DNA of 64,000 nt, taken from assembly GCA_020747065.1 (NCBI GenBank), contig JAGMVK010000007.1, positions 1,488,001 to 1,552,000 of the forward strand, given 5' to 3'. Each line of letters starts with the position of its first letter. Position 1 is the first letter of the stretch. The notes below the pieces were generated by a model. It was not told the origin of the DNA and did no database searches. It was given only the letters and a program-made list of their open reading frames with translations. The translations under genes and the position numbers were made by a program. This stretch comes from Cadophora sp. MPI-SDFR-AT-0126 (taxonomy: Eukaryota; Ascomycota; Leotiomycetes; Helotiales; Ploettnerulaceae). Of the stretch, positions 23,550 to 36,989 are shown in pieces.

Positions 23550-25350
23550 CTTTCGTGTGTGGAAGATAAACTAAAGTTTGAAGGGGATTTGGGGTTGGGA
23601 TGAGTGGTAGAAGATTTTTGAAGTTTCTTAAAAACGGAGAAGAGAATGAGAGGGATATGGTTCCATCATGACATGTCGTCAGAAATTGAAGGCTCCATTG
23701 ATAAGCAGATGGTAAGAACGATAAGCACTTAAAATTGTTCCTGTCAGCAAAAGTGGGATGAACGATACTGGTAGGTAGGAAACTTTCATTGACGTGAAAA
23801 TTGGGTGTAAACAAACCAAACGTAAAAATGAAAAGGATGCTTTTGATGAAAACAATGACTAGCGAGAACTATGTTTACTAGGTTCTGACATTTGCTATCG
23901 ATGAGACTATGAGAGAGATGTACTCGATGGTCTATCTGAATACCGACGAGAAAATTCGAGCAAAAATTCAAATGCGTCATGAAAGGAAAAGATTGTCTCT
24001 ATAAGATAATTGAAACCGAAATTAAGATAGAAACGTGAGGTTATTCCTGCAGTGCAACGACAAGCATGCTCCAGCTTGGTGGCAGAGAGCGGAACCAGGC
24101 CGACCGCTTTCTCGCACACCCTATTTCTTGCTCGCTACAGGACCCGGCTTTGCTTTGATTTGATGAGGACGCGAGAAAGAATAAGAAGTAGGAGTCAGTA
24201 CTGTGAAGATATAGATCTAGGAAAGGAATTAATTGTGCTTTCGCAAGAACGAGACAAACTTCGTTCCAAACTCGTGAATCTTCCCGTGACCTGCCACCAA
24301 ATCCCGATTCTTAGTTACGCTTGCCCCGTTTAAACTCAGAGGCTAGGCTAGCCCTCCGTAGAATGTTCAATGACGATCGTCGCCCAGCCTCGCGCCCCTT
24401 CCAATTCAGTTCCCGATTATGAGAAACTATCAGGTCATAAATAAGTTCCTGTCCAGTCCGAGATCCCCGTACCCGTTCTTCGGCAGCGGCTGCCACTCAG
24501 AGCTTCCAAGCCTCCGATCAACGAAAAAAGACGAGAGAAATTTTCTGGAAAAAGGGCCGAGAGAAGATGTACGGTCACTGCGGTATGTGTCTAAGCCAAG
24601 AGCAGGAGGCGGGATGAAGGGCGGGTGATGATGATTGAGGCTTGATTTCCCCGCTGCGGGGCAAAATAAGGTAAGCAGCAAGCATCCAGGCAGAAGCACA
24701 AATCCTCCTCCGCTATACGTGCTTGGCTTTTGGCGTATTTACAAAAGTCCCGTTCTATGCAGCGACAACTCCTTGCCCTACCCTCTCTACCATACTCATA
24801 CTCTGCCAAGTAGAATACACGGAAATATTCAGGCCCAGGTCCAGAACACTTGCCCACCTGAATTGAGTAATTACCAATTTTTCACGAATTGCTTCATTTG
24901 AACTTCGGCTCCGCGGCAGTGGTAAACACACAGGCGCAACCCAGTCTGGACGGTACGGCTGTCAAATCTATGACCCAGGGAGAAGCTGGGAATAAGCGTT
25001 CCTGAACTTGGAATGGAGAGACCAACATGCCAGCCTGGGCTGACCGTCTAAGTCATTAGCGGCAAGTTTACCCCATCCCAGGCCAACAACCCCAGAAAGT
25101 AGGTCGGCCCTTGTCATCCTTGGAAGACCTACCTGCGTCATCCAAGCTCGACAACCAATCAACTTTTCTACTTGTTGATCTATGGCGGGGAAAGCTGCCC
25201 CACGGGACAAGGATTGGGGAGGAGTAGCTAAGGGTAGGTAGGTAGCTTTCGGTCCGAGTGATTATTGAAAGAAAAAACATTAAAGGCTCCTCGAGTTTCT
25301 TCTTTCAATCCTTTGATTCTCCATATTATCCTTGTCCTACCTGCAAAGCA
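23550..25350. other. Divergent intergenic region, nothing recognised
   Basis: 1.8 kb between the starts of the cupin and trehalase genes, so it should hold both promoters. Short GTAGG tandem units occur at 25230-25245. No open frame with motif support was seen. Confidence 0.4.
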
Positions 25351-28300
25351 ATGGTCGGCTTCAAGAAGGTCTGCGAAGCAGCAGCTTCACTCGCGCTCGT
25401 TTTCTGCGCTGGAGTCTCGGCTGTAACTGATTTCTCCCCCTCAAGTGGAATCTCAGACTGGGGCCAGAGCGACTGGTCTTTGACTGCAAACACTTTCATT
25501 CCAGGCCAATTCCAATCGCGATTGTCTCTTTCCAATGGGTGAGCCCCTAACTCCAATTACTTGCAAGAACGAGACTAATTGAATGTAGATATACTGGAGC
25601 TTCCCTTGCCGCTGCTGGGCCGTTCTTCGAAGTCGACAAGAACCAGACCAATTCAACCGGCACACAACCATCCAATGGATGGCCTCTCTACAGCACCAGA
25701 ATCTCTTTTGCGACAATCGCTGGATTCTTTGATGTGCAGGACAACGCGACGGGAACCAACTACCCGTGGCTGAACCAATACGGCTGGGAGTCATTCATTG
25801 CCGGAATTCCACATGCCCCTGCCATTATTTTCAAATTTGGGGATGCCTATTTGGATGCCACCGTCAGCAACACTACCATCTCCGACTTTTCCTCCAAGAT
25901 TTCCTTCAAGACGGGCATTGCTGAATGGGCCTATACTTGGACCCCAGAGAACTGCGGAGCCTCCTTCAATGTCTCCTACACTGCTATCTACAGCAGAGAG
26001 AGACCTAATGTCCTTGCTGTAAAGGCTACCATCACCCCTACTGCAGATATCAGTGGTTCTGTGACTGATTTATTGGATGGTCGAAGTGCTGTACGGTCAT
26101 ATCTGAATTTGAAGGGTATGAACGACGATGGCCAGACCATCTATACCTCGGTCCACCCCAACGGACTGTCAAATGTGACAGCCTGGATCATCTCCGCGGC
26201 CAAGTTTGAGAACGGGTATACCGATCTAGCCTCAAGAGCCGTTGCGGATGGCAGCTTCGTTGGCACCAACGAAACGACCATGGGCCAGACTTTCAATATC
26301 AGCCTCAAGTGCGGAGAGCCAGCCACATTCTACAAATACGTAGGCATCGCGTCGAACGACAAGTTTCCAGATGCTGAAGGCACCGCTCGAACAGCTCAGA
26401 AATTGGCCGAGATTGAGGGATGGGATGCTCTCATGGCTGAACATGCTGAGGCATGGGGCAAGATCATGACAGAGGACTCCATTGATAATTTCACGGATCC
26501 TGTGACTGGACAACTTCCAGACAACCCAGACATCAAGCTTCTCCAGATTGCATCAGTTGCCAATGCTTTCTACCTCCTCCAAGCACTGCAGCCTGACGGA
26601 AGTGGACTCAATGACGAGAGTATCTCAGTCGGTGGTCTTGTATCAGATTCGTACGCCGGACTTCGGTTTTGGGATGCCGACTACTGGATGGCTGGTGGTC
26701 TCAACTTGGCATTCCCCGGCTGGAGTAAGCAAATCAGTAATTTGCGGATCAAGCAGTATGCACAAGCTTTGGCTAACGCAGCTTTCAACAACTACCCTAA
26801 TGGATCTGCTCTGTATTCCTGGACCACTGGACGATATGGCAACTGCACTGGTACTGGACCTTGTGTTGACTATCAATACCATCTCAATCATGATATCGCC
26901 CTCAATCTCATCCAAGAGTACAACATTACCAAGAACGATACCTGGTTCAACAATGGTCCCAAGCAAATCATTGAGAGTGTTGCCATTTCAGTATCCAACT
27001 TACTCGAATACAATGAAACGACTCAACGGTATGACATCTACAACATGACAGATCCAGATGAGTATGCCAACAACATTGACAACGGAGCTTTCACCCTTGC
27101 TTCTTCTTCCGAGTTGCTCAGGCACGCCAACGAGCTCCGATTCAAACGCGGAGAGCCAATCAACGAGACATGGCAAGTCCAGGCTGACAATATCGCATAT
27201 CCTGTTGCACAGTCCTTGATCACTCTTGAGTACTCGACCATGAACAACAGTGCTGCAGTTAAGCAAGCCGATATTGTCCTGATCAACTATCCCCTGGTAT
27301 ACAGCAGGAACTACACGGATCAGCAGAAATTGCTTGACTTAGACTATGTAAGTTTTTTTCCCCCCATATTGAGCATCTAACGTGACTAACATATCTCAGT
27401 ATGCCAATCGTCAAAGTCCCGATGGACCAGCCATGACATACTCAATCTTCGCCATCAACGCGAATGAACTGTCCCCATCCGGTTGCTCAGCATACACCTA
27501 CACTCAGAACGGCTTCGAGCCCTACCTTCGAGCACCATGGTACCAATTCTCCGAGCAAGTCAACGATGATCCCGACACAAACGGCAACACTAAGCCAGCT
27601 TTCCCCTTCCTGACAGGCCATGGAGGAGCCAATACAGTGGTTCCATTTGGATTCCTTGGCGTCCGAACGACTCGCCCACAGCTGTACATTGACCCATCCC
27701 TTCCCCCTCAAGTCCCCTTCGTCAAAGTCCGCGACATCTACTTCGGCGGCGCAACATTTACGGCTACCATGAACAGCACCCACACCAACGTGACTCGCAT
27801 CCCCACCGACCCGACCGTCAAAGTCGTCGACATCTCCGCCAACACCACCGTCCAAGTCGAAGTCGCATCCCACGACGAAACTAGCGCTAGTACCATGTAC
27901 ACACTAGCCATCAACCAAACCATCACCGTCCCCAACCGCCTGTACTGGCAGAAGCTCACCACCGAAGGCAACATCAACCAATGCCTGCCTGTAACCACCG
28001 ACTCCCGCTACGCACAAGGCCAATTCCCCTTCGCCGCAATCGACGGCGCCACCGCCACGCGCTGGCAACCCCTCACCAACGAGACAGCCTCCATAACAGT
28101 CAACACGTCCAGCATCCCCGCGCAGCTCATCTCAGACATCAGATTCGACTGGGGACTCCGCCCCGCCCGCTCCGCTATCGTGTATCTCGGCAACAACACT
28201 GATGCTGGTATTGCGGATACCGCGAACGAGGTCGAGATTGTGATTAATGGGATCGCGCCGAACCTGCCGTTTGATGCTGAGGCGGCGGCGAGTAGTGACG

Positions 28301-28455
28301 ATGAGGTTGTGCCTGTGGTGGGCAATATGACGACGTTTAGTGTTGTGGGGGGACGCTGGTCGGGGGATTATGTGAGGTTGGTTATTGAGGGGTGTTGGGA
28401 GGAGGATGGGAAGGGGGCGACGGTGGGGGAGTTTGAGGTTCTGAAATCGGGGTGA
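25351..28455 (+). CDS. Acid trehalase, glycoside hydrolase family 65
   Basis: Three exons, 25351-25538, 25589-27347 and 27400-28455, give 1000 residues. Residues 1-24 form a signal peptide. The mature protein carries many Asn-X-Ser/Thr sites, as expected of a vacuolar or cell-wall glycoprotein. The catalytic (alpha/alpha)6 region contains FWDADYWMAGGL, QYHLNHDIALN and DPDEYANNIDNGAFT; the Glu near residue 554 in the last motif matches the GH65 general acid. The enzyme hydrolyses trehalose to two glucose units and, in moulds, allows growth on external trehalose. A C-terminal beta-rich domain with GATATRWQP resembles a discoidin/F5-8-type fold. Both intron phases agree, and a CTAAC branch site precedes exon 3. 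Confidence 0.94.
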
Positions 28456-29474
28456 GTGAATTGTTGTGTTGTTGGTACTGTTGGATTTGGCGTTGAAGGA
28501 AAAGGAGAGGAGTGGTGAGCTGGGAAAGGGAGATATTTTAATAGCTAGTCGTTAATTTATGATGATATCATGACATGCCCAAATTCTTTCATTTATTTTC
28601 GTCACTCGTACTTCTACTAGATCGTGTTCGGTTAATCCTTATCGATGCGCCTTCCAATACTGCCTGCGAAGAATCGGCATCTTTATTGACAAAGCCTGGA
28701 TCTGCTCTACCCCTGATTCTACCGAGGTTCGCCAAAGTTCAGCGCTATTGCCCCTGGATACTGAGGCGTTTAGCGTCTCGCTTCGGCGACAAACAAGCCC
28801 CACAGATCTTGTTGACATCCAACCCACTCCCCAACTCCAAGTTCACTACCAAGGAAAGCTGAAGTAAGGAGCGGACACGCTTCGACCTTGTTTCCCATGG
28901 AAGGAAATTTAGAGATCTACAAGGCTGGGCCAATGATACATCATTTCCGTGTTCCAAAATGAATCCTTCCCAATTAATGTCTTGGGATAACTCTGATAGG
29001 TTTGAAATACCTCAGTGACTATCCTTTCGAAGCTGTGTCTCAAGCTTCTTGTACTTAGTGACGATTTCTCGAGCTTCTTTATTGGCTATTCAGGCGTTCT
29101 TCTTTCCCCAGGACTCGGTGCTTGACTTCGCACTCAAGCCTCTTGAAATGCAGGGCGATGTTCAAGAATCGGGCAGTGAGTTTAGCTGCTTAGTACATTC
29201 TAGAGGCTATGAGAATGGGGCCATTTTCGCCGGGAGATGCGTGCTTTTATTGAAGAGGACTTTGGCGAGAAGACTCGTTGATTCCTTTCCTCCGGCTGAG
29301 CATTGCGCTTCTGAAGAGGAGAAGAAAGTTCGGCCTGGACAGACTTTGTCGTGTTCGTATGGCTGTCATTGCACATTGCAATGGAGTCGTTGCTGAAGCT
29401 ATATATGTATAATGTCTTGGATTGACATAATTGATAGCGGGTACCGAAAATCCCAGAAGATGTCATAATTCAGA
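28456..29474. other. Convergent intergenic region
   Basis: About 1 kb between the 3' ends of the trehalase and ankyrin genes. A plus-strand open frame at 29049-29396 (115 codons, Cys-containing) has no recognisable motif. I assign no gene. Confidence 0.4.
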
Positions 29475-31107
29475 CTAGACTGCTGGCCTTATGTTCCCTG
29501 GTAATGCATCTGTAGATTGCCTCTCAGAGCTAGTAGCCACTACTCTTGAAGTCTCTTCCCAAGTTGACCTATGTTGGAGAAGGATTTTGACGATATTGTC
29601 GAAACCATTCTCTTCTGCCACATGCAGTGGATTAAAGCCATCAGAATCTTTCCACCGTGCTCCATGTTTTACAAGTAAAGTAACAGCCTCTTCGTTACCG
29701 GCCTCAGCTGCTACATAAATAGGACGACCGTATCCTCGGGCCCAAAGCTTGCTGCTTTGATGACGGGCGTATCCTTGGGCCGTGTCGCCTCGAACATCAG
29801 CACCTGCTTGTAACAACATCTCTGCCACAGTTTTATGGTCATCGGAAATTTCACTGACACTATAAGCTAGTGGTGACCACCCGTCCTTACTCGCAAGGTT
29901 GAGTGCTGCCCCAAAATCTATGAGTAGTGTAGCTAGTTTACCGTCACCGTTTCTTGCTGCATGCCCCAAAGCTGTTGTAAAATAACGCGTTGAATTGACG
30001 TCCGCACCTTTGAGCAGCAATGCATTGGCCTTTTCTATATTACGTGCTTGGCATGCTTCCAAAAAGGCCGTATCGTAGCCAAGAACTCGCGCCATAAGAC
30101 TTGCAAGGCGTGGGACGCGTGCGGGACGTGGATGGCCTCGAGGGGTTTTTCTATCCGAAATCTCTGGCTCGACAACATGCAATAGAGATGATGATAGTTG
30201 TAGATCACTGTTACGTGCTTCGTTTTCGTTATTTAGAACCGGTCGTTTGGTATTGCTAACGCTTCTCTCCAAAATCTCAACATCACCCAGTGCATCAATA
30301 TCGGTGTCTGGGTGAGAGTCCAGATATTGGGGCAACATAAAATCACGGTCTGGCGTCGTGTGACTCAGGAACGGCCTCGAATCGGTTGACGTAGCATCGT
30401 TGGAGTGCAGCGATGCATGATCAGAATCAATCATTTGTTCCTCGAATGCTCCTGACCGAATTGCTGTCTGGAACCAGTCCATGATGAAAGTTTTGTTGGC
30501 ATCGAATGCTAGCACCGAAATCCCAATATTTTCAAGTTCTTTACGTATGGCTCGCCAAGTCTCCTTTTCGTCCGGAGCAAGGGACTCAACTGTTGCGACA
30601 GTAATGACAGAGCCCTCATGCTTGCCGTCGTGAAATTCTTGAACGAGTTTGTTAAGTTTTCGTTCAGTCATCACTTGTGAGGTCCTAGAGAACACATTAG
30701 TTATTGTCTCGTCTCGGAATTTGAACTTACATCAAGAAAGTGTTTAGTAGCATAGTGTTTGAAGTGAGCCTAGCTCTCAACTCCGAAATGTCTTTCGCTC
30801 CCCATTTCATCCGATCCCAAGTTCGTCGGCTCTTCGACCCCAGACTGTGATATTTTACGACGAGTGCTTGTAAATCTTCAAGCACAGATTGACAGCCGTT
30901 GCTGATTGTCGTAAGGCTGCGCTGTTTAGACTCGGTCAAGGGTTCCTCTACCAGAGCTTCTTCGACTTCTTTCAGCACGGCATGAAGGGACAAGACCTCG
31001 GCTGATATGTTGTTGAAGCTCTCAGGCGCGTCTTTACATGATTTGTAGACTGACCATGCTAGCTTGCCAACGGCGATGAAGTCGCCTACGCCGAAGCCAA
31101 AGCTCAT
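29475..31107 (-). CDS. Ankyrin-repeat protein with fungal N-terminal helical domain
   Basis: Two exons, 31107-30731 and 30684-29475, encode 528 residues; the intron splits an ATG codon. The N-terminus (MSFGFGVGDFIAVGKLAWSV...) and the helices up to about residue 126 match the domain found at the front of many fungal STAND/NLR-like and ankyrin proteins. The middle (about 150-320) is a disordered Ser/Asp-rich linker. Residues about 320-500 hold four to five ankyrin repeats, with the signatures ANALLLKGADVNS, ATLLIDFGAALN, AEMLLQAGADVRG, AVTLLVKHGARW and VKILLQHRS. There is no NACHT or NB-ARC domain. The role is unknown; relatives are often discussed as non-self recognition or signalling proteins. 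Confidence 0.88.
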
Positions 31108-31398
31108 GGTGCTTGTGGTGACAGCACAGAGGGTGATATTGAGAGAGAAACAGAATTCGAAGTACTCGATGACAGACTGTCTTCTTGGCCTGGAATATCT
31201 TCAAGACGCTGAAGGCCTTGTCAAAGATTGGGGTGATGTTGAGAAAAGATAACTCAGCCTCAGCCTTGTTGCTGCCCTATTCCTCCGTGGCTAGGTAAGC
31301 AAGTCAGCTGCCCTGTCACCATGTGATATTCAAAACAAATCAGCTTGGCCTTTCAAGTTCCACAGAGCTCGGTATGAGAAGAGATCTAGAATTTGAGT

Positions 31399-32979
31399 CT
31401 ACTTCAAGACGTCTGTAAGAACCTCTTTGACCAGTCTCATATCTCTTTCCACATCAACTCTCCACGTGCTCACGGCGATCCTACAAGCAGGCTTGCCATC
31501 CCACTTCGTACCCGAGACATATATCTTTCTTGTAGAATTGATCCTCTTCACCAGCTCCGCATTGATATTCTCGTTCTTGGCTCTGAAGATAACAATGATA
31601 TGAACCTTATCGAACTCCCCACTCTGGTTGGGGCCAGTAGCCAACAATTCAAAGTCCTCAGACTCTGAAAGAAACCTCGAAACTCCTCTAGCGAGTCGCA
31701 CTTGTCTTGCGAACATTTCTGCAAAACCGTCTCGGCCGTAAGCGAGGAGGACCGCGTAGACTGGTAGAGCTCGGAAGCGGCGTGAGTTCTCGAGACCGTT
31801 GTTTAGCGGGGAAGGGATAGATGATTGTCCTGCAGACAGATATGCTGCATTTGGATTCTGGAAGATGGAGGCGAGAATGGTGTTTGAGCGAGTAAGGAAG
31901 AAGCCACAATCGTAGGGCTACGAAGTTAGCTTGGTTCTTGAAGTAGAAATAGGAGTACGAACCACGTTCAGCATTTTGTGTCCGTCACCGCAGATAGAGT
32001 TGGCAAGTTCTATGCCAGATGCAGAATTGAACAGAGTACTGAATTCCGCTGTGGAAGGCAGGCATCTTGCAAATATGCCGAAAGCTGCTCGGAATCAGTT
32101 GTGACTGTTTTTCAGCCGAGGAATGGCTCTTGACCTACCTCCATCAACATGCACCCATGCTCCATATCTGTCACAAATTTCTCGTACCCTCTTCATCATA
32201 TCCAATCCGTCGGTGGCAAACCTTCCAGTATTGACCTCTCCCATGCTCAACGCAACAATACTGACAACTCCTTCCTTGGCATCTTTCAGTTCCTGCTCGA
32301 GTGCATCGACATTCATCTTCCACGGCTCCTCCTTACTCGTGGCAATATCCCTAACTGAAGCTCGTCCAATCCCCACAACGCTTGCAGCTTTGTAAAGCGA
32401 ACTGTGCCCCATGGTAGTCAGAACTTGGATCTCTTGGACCCCAGCCTTCAAACATGCTCCCAAGAGACCGAGCTCTCCAACTCCACCGCCCTCCCCTGCT
32501 AATTTCAGGCGAGCATCGACGACAGCTTCTCGACCGCATGCTAATCCCAGAATATTGGCACCAGTAGCGCCAGTGGTGAAAGTCTTCCCCTTCCAGCCAT
32601 CTCCAAGATTGAGCAGCTCAACGAGCATACCCAGCGCTCTGTCTTCCACAGCAGTTGCAACACTCTGATCTGATAAGTGTACTTGGATATTTTGATCGAA
32701 GGCGGTGACAATATTGTCGGCGACTTCGGCGATAGGGAAGACGCCTCCGGTGACAAAGCCATAGTAGTTTGAGGAGGTCTTTGGGCCGTTGAAGCCGGGC
32801 GTAAGGTCAGTCAAGAGATGGGTTTCGGTCGCTGCTTCACCTAGGCCGGTGACGGGGAGTGACAAAGGAAGACTGTCCTCTGCCTTCCGTAGATTCGACA
32901 GGGAGGGAAGAGCATCATTTGGGGTTGAGTCTACAATCGCTCGAAGCTTGCTGTAGGAGGACGAGACTGAGAAACTCAT
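31399..32979 (-). CDS. PLP-dependent group II amino-acid decarboxylase-like protein
   Basis: Three exons, 32979-32139, 32084-31963 and 31917-31399, give 493 residues. The fold of pyridoxal-dependent decarboxylases (PF00282) is clear: TGATGANILGLACGREAV binds phosphate, HVDGAFG (Asp near 278) contacts the cofactor nitrogen, and GDGHKMLNVPYDCG carries the Schiff-base Lys317. The splice joins rebuild the last two motifs exactly. Intron 2 uses a weaker donor (GTTCGT). Relatives decarboxylate glutamate, tyrosine, tryptophan or DOPA; the substrate cannot be decided by eye. The protein looks cytosolic, with no signal peptide. Confidence 0.93.
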
Positions 32980-35129
32980 AGCGACGATCGATTCGTCTCG
33001 ATCGGAGAGTCCTGCTTTGAACTTGTAGATAGAGCTCTGAGAGGACTGCTAACAGCAAACAAATACTTGTACGTCCTGAAAGATGGGGACTTGATGAGTC
33101 ACCTCCAGTCTCCCCGTCGACCTGATCAATTCAAGACTATCACTACTTTACAGCGCCACATAGACCTTCCTCTCTGGTCTTCATTTCGGCATTTGACGAT
33201 GAATTGTGTATCGGTACTGCCTGTCGATCGCAAACTCCTTCCTCAAGTCGAAGTTGTATGTAAGTTTTCTCTTAGCGAGAAATGACAGGGGTAAGCTTCC
33301 GCAACAACCTCGGGTTCAGCAAAAGCTACGAAGTGCAAAAGTGAACAATGTTGACTTCGCGCCCTCTCTTACTGGGCGGGATAGTATCGTGGCTATTCAT
33401 TTGTACTTAATACCACAGCGAGCTATTCTTGGCTAACGAAGAAATAGAACGCTGCTTGGTAATTTTGATGCACTTGTAAATCGGGGAATTCTCAGCAGTG
33501 CTAGCTTCCGCTTTGGCCCTTTAAGAAGTAAAAGGCCAGCTTCGCTGCCAGGTTCTTCGCTTCATCACCTTCTTCGTTCCTCACTTCATCACAAGTCGGC
33601 TCGGGTGAAGTTTATCAAGGCGTTTCTGGGCTACCGAAAGAGTAGTAGCTTACCTGCAAGAGAATCCCGACTCGGTCTTTTGCCCCGAAAGCCCACCAGC
33701 CGGTATTAATGAGCGATTTGCCTCCTGGCTGGAAGGATGAAGCGATCTCCTCGGCCCACACCAATTTGAGGCTGCATGCAGCAAGCAAGCAAGGCTGGCT
33801 CACGATAATCATTCTCTAAGCTGACAAGTTGCATCTATCCATGTGTCCGTTCTGCATGACTGGCATGGCAGATCTTAGTTGATCAGAGGTTGGAAAATAA
33901 CTCAAATCGGGGATCAGCTGGAGCCATGGAGGGGGGCGGGGGGGGAGCGCCTTCCCCCAACCTACGCAATGGTCAGCCACGAAGTAGGTTGAGCGACCGA
34001 AAACTTGATGAGGTATTGATTTCGAGACCTAGACAGGTCATGACCATTCCTTGCCCTACAAAGCTGGTTCTTGTGCCGTTACCTCATCCTCTCGCTTCTC
34101 CTATAAAGATGGTGGGTGATAAAGGGTAAGACAGATATCACGCCTTCAGACAACCCGCACCTTGGGAGCATATCACCCGGGGTCATGCAGCTCGTTGAGA
34201 AGGGATGAATCATGGGTCATCATGGGCTTCAGTGCTTCACCACCTTCCAAATGGAAAGTTGAGATATCATTATCTTTTCGTGGGGTCTGGCCACTTAAAG
34301 ACCAGCTAGAGTCGCACAACAGTTCATCTGCCTGCTGATGCCCCGCCTGAGGAGCTTGGGTAGTTTCGAGCCCTGAAAGTCGGGACCAATGGGACACAAA
34401 CAACATCGCTACTTTCACGCCTCAATAGGTTGGTTGGTTTTATCACTACTTATAGCCCGCATCCAACGCAGTAAGGGCTGCAGGGTTGCTGCATACCTAG
34501 TGCTGCTATCAAGGGTGTTCACTCGATTCTCGGGCAAGTAGTGGCCACCTCAAGACCCCAGCGGCCCGGATGCAGAACCAAAACCAAATTGCTGGATTTT
34601 TCGAGAGTTCCGCCATTTCCCAGTGCAGAGGCTCGGGCCTACCGCACTTCACCCCACCATGCCACCGGAAAACTTAAAACGAGCCGTCGTATTGCGCAAG
34701 ACCTCCGTACAGTACTTGCTTCTGCTGACCCAGCCTGTCGGAATTCTTGATCCCCCAATCTCTATTCGCTGTTCATCCACCATTTCAAGGCTGGTGCAGA
34801 TTTTTTAATTTGAGGGCGGTGTGCTGTAGGGAAATCGTAAGATAAATCGTAAATCTTGAAAGGGTGGTGAAGCACATCCCTTTCCAATCTTTTCGGTACT
34901 TCAACCATCCAAATATGTCTCGAAGCAGTACCCAGAACTCGCCAGGAGATAGTCCTCAAGAACCGATGCAAGCAGATGTGAGTCAAGACACGGTATTGGT
35001 CCTCGGAAAAGATGTGTTCTGATCTTATGGCGCCATCAGTCACCAACCAACTTCTCGAGTCCAGATGAGTGAGTTCCCAGGTATCCGGAGACGAAAGTTG
35101 CACAAACCTTCATCTGTCGTGCTTGAATC
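32980..35129. other. Long divergent intergenic block
   Basis: About 2.1 kb between divergent starts. A plus-strand G-run with few interruptions lies at 33928-33948. A CAGCAAGCAAGCAAGG microsatellite-like stretch occurs near 33779. Open frames of 60-113 codons have no motif support. It should hold the promoters of the decarboxylase and methyltransferase genes. Confidence 0.4.
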
Positions 35130-36362
35130 ATGCTGTGCCCACGTGCTGACATCTTGAATAGGGCTTCACAATCCCTTGAGAGTTCAGTACATGTTTTTCA
35201 AGAAGAGAATGGAAGGACATATCACGGGTACAGAGCAGGATGTATGTATCTGTCCGTCTCTTGATACTTCGATACTAATTGTCTCAAGCGTATCTGTATC
35301 CGAACGACGGCAATGAAAGAGACCGATTAGACATGCAACATGCTATGCTGAAACATGCTTTCAAAGGGCGTAATCACTTTGCGCCTCTCAAAAATCCCCA
35401 ACGTATATTGGATATCGGCACTGGAACAGGTATATGGGTGATGGAGATGGCACGAGACGAATTCCCAAATGCTCAGATACATGTAGGTACCCCGTCTTTT
35501 CTGCTCGAAAATTTCAGCTTTGTCTCTCGGAACCAGTTCTCTTCCCCTCAAAACTCTTCTCAGATGTGGAGCTAATTCATGTATGCCGCTCTAGGGGACA
35601 GATCTCTCACCCATCCAACCAACAGATGTCTACGACAACGTGCATTTCTTCATCGACGACGCAAGCGAAGAAGACTGGGTCGTCGAGCCAGCGTCCTTTG
35701 ATTACATTCACACTCGAGTGCTTCTAGGCTCATTCGGCGATTTCCGAGACATCATTCGGAAGAGCTTCTACTACACCAAGCCGGGCGGGTACATGGAGAG
35801 TCAGGAGATATTCCCGACTCCTTTCTGTGACGATGGGACGATGCCTGACGATTGGCCGTTCCTAGAGTGGTCGAAATACTTCGACCAGGCTGCAAGTAGG
35901 GAGTCCTAGAACCCTCAATTACCACTGTAGGACTCGAAATTGACATTGTCTCTAGCAATGGCAGGCCGACCAGTGCGGATAGCCCACAAACTAAAGCGGT
36001 GGTACGAAGAAGCAGGCTTCGTAGACGTTCAAGAAAAGATCATCCGGATGCCTGTTAATCCCTGGACGAAAGACAAGCATTCGAAAGCACTAGGCAAGAT
36101 GTCAGAAGCTAATCTGATAGATGGCCTCGGTGCGTTCACGCTGGGGCCGTTCTCACGGATGTTTGGATGGAACAGTACGGAGATCGAGGTACGGGTCACT
36201 GCGTTGCTTTTGTATAAGTGTGTGTGATTGATGTGAAAACAGGTATATCTCGTGAATGTACGCAGAGCAGTTTCTGATAGGCATGTGCATGCGTATCTGA
36301 AAGTATATGTCGTCTGGGGACGGAAGCCGAAGACGTCGAAGAAAACGGGGTCGCCTTCATGA
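35130..36362 (+). CDS. LaeA-like SAM-dependent methyltransferase
   Basis: Five exons: 35130-35241, 35289-35482, 35595-35895, 35956-36188 and 36243-36362. They encode 319 residues. The usual N-terminal lead GRTYHGYRAG...YLYPND..E.DRLDMQHAM is followed by SAM motif I, LDIGTGTGIW, at about 79-87. GTDLSPIQP comes next, then VHFFIDDA and FDYIHTR. Late blocks KPGGYMESQE and RPVRIAHKLKRWYEEAGF are typical. The family includes LaeA, the nuclear regulator of secondary metabolism, and many cluster-linked methyltransferases. Which group this belongs to is not decided here; no backbone enzyme is nearby. The start is the ATG that keeps the frame open into the first motif; an alternative ATG exon at 34915 does not splice in phase. 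Confidence 0.88.
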
Positions 36363-36989
36363 CATTTGGCGAAGTGACCCAGGGGCCGGGGGGCTCGGTC
36401 TCTTACGACGTAACGAATTGACGAATCAATGAATTAATGAATCAATGGGGTGCTTCATCGAGCGTGTATGGTACTTCAAGTATTGGTTTGCGTGGCAATC
36501 GGTCTAAAGGGACGGGCGCAAATTAGTTGTAAGGATTCTTTTTTTTGTCTGGTAGTGTATAAATCAAAGTCTGCATTATCTTCTCTCCCAGATGTCTGAT
36601 ATTTCAAACATAACTTCACGCTTACAGAAATGGTTACCATCATCGAAGGGAATTCCACGGGGGAAATTTTTTTGATCGCTAGCGCTTCAGGTGAATGTTT
36701 TAGCAAAGTTACTAGCCTATATTAATTCGTTTCGTGAAAAAGGTCGTGAAAGTTATCACCGTTGAATATGTTGCTTACTTTTTTTCTTGTCAGCAAGCTT
36801 AGTGAAGAGCTAGCATTCGTGAAGTAAGTTATTTAGTTACTCACATAGCACTGATCTGTCGTAAAAGAGGCGAAATGAATCATTGGAAGGCAACAATTCT
36901 TATTTGATTAGGTACATGCGCTAATTTATATCACGCCGTTGACTCATGAGAAGTCCTTGTCGAAGTATTCCGGTTGGCAGTTGTAGCTG
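36363..36989. other. Convergent intergenic region, AT-rich
   Basis: Between the 3' ends of the methyltransferase and the first 2EXR gene. It is AT-rich and contains a short near-repeat of GAATCAATGAATTAATGAATCAATG type around 36423-36447. No coding signal was seen. Confidence 0.45.

Noticed and set aside
34915..34977. ATG exon with a GTGAGT donor as the first exon of the methyltransferase
   Set aside because: Its phase does not fit the conserved lead-in exon unless an acceptor deep in that exon is used, which would delete family residues. The ATG at 35130 needs no such step.
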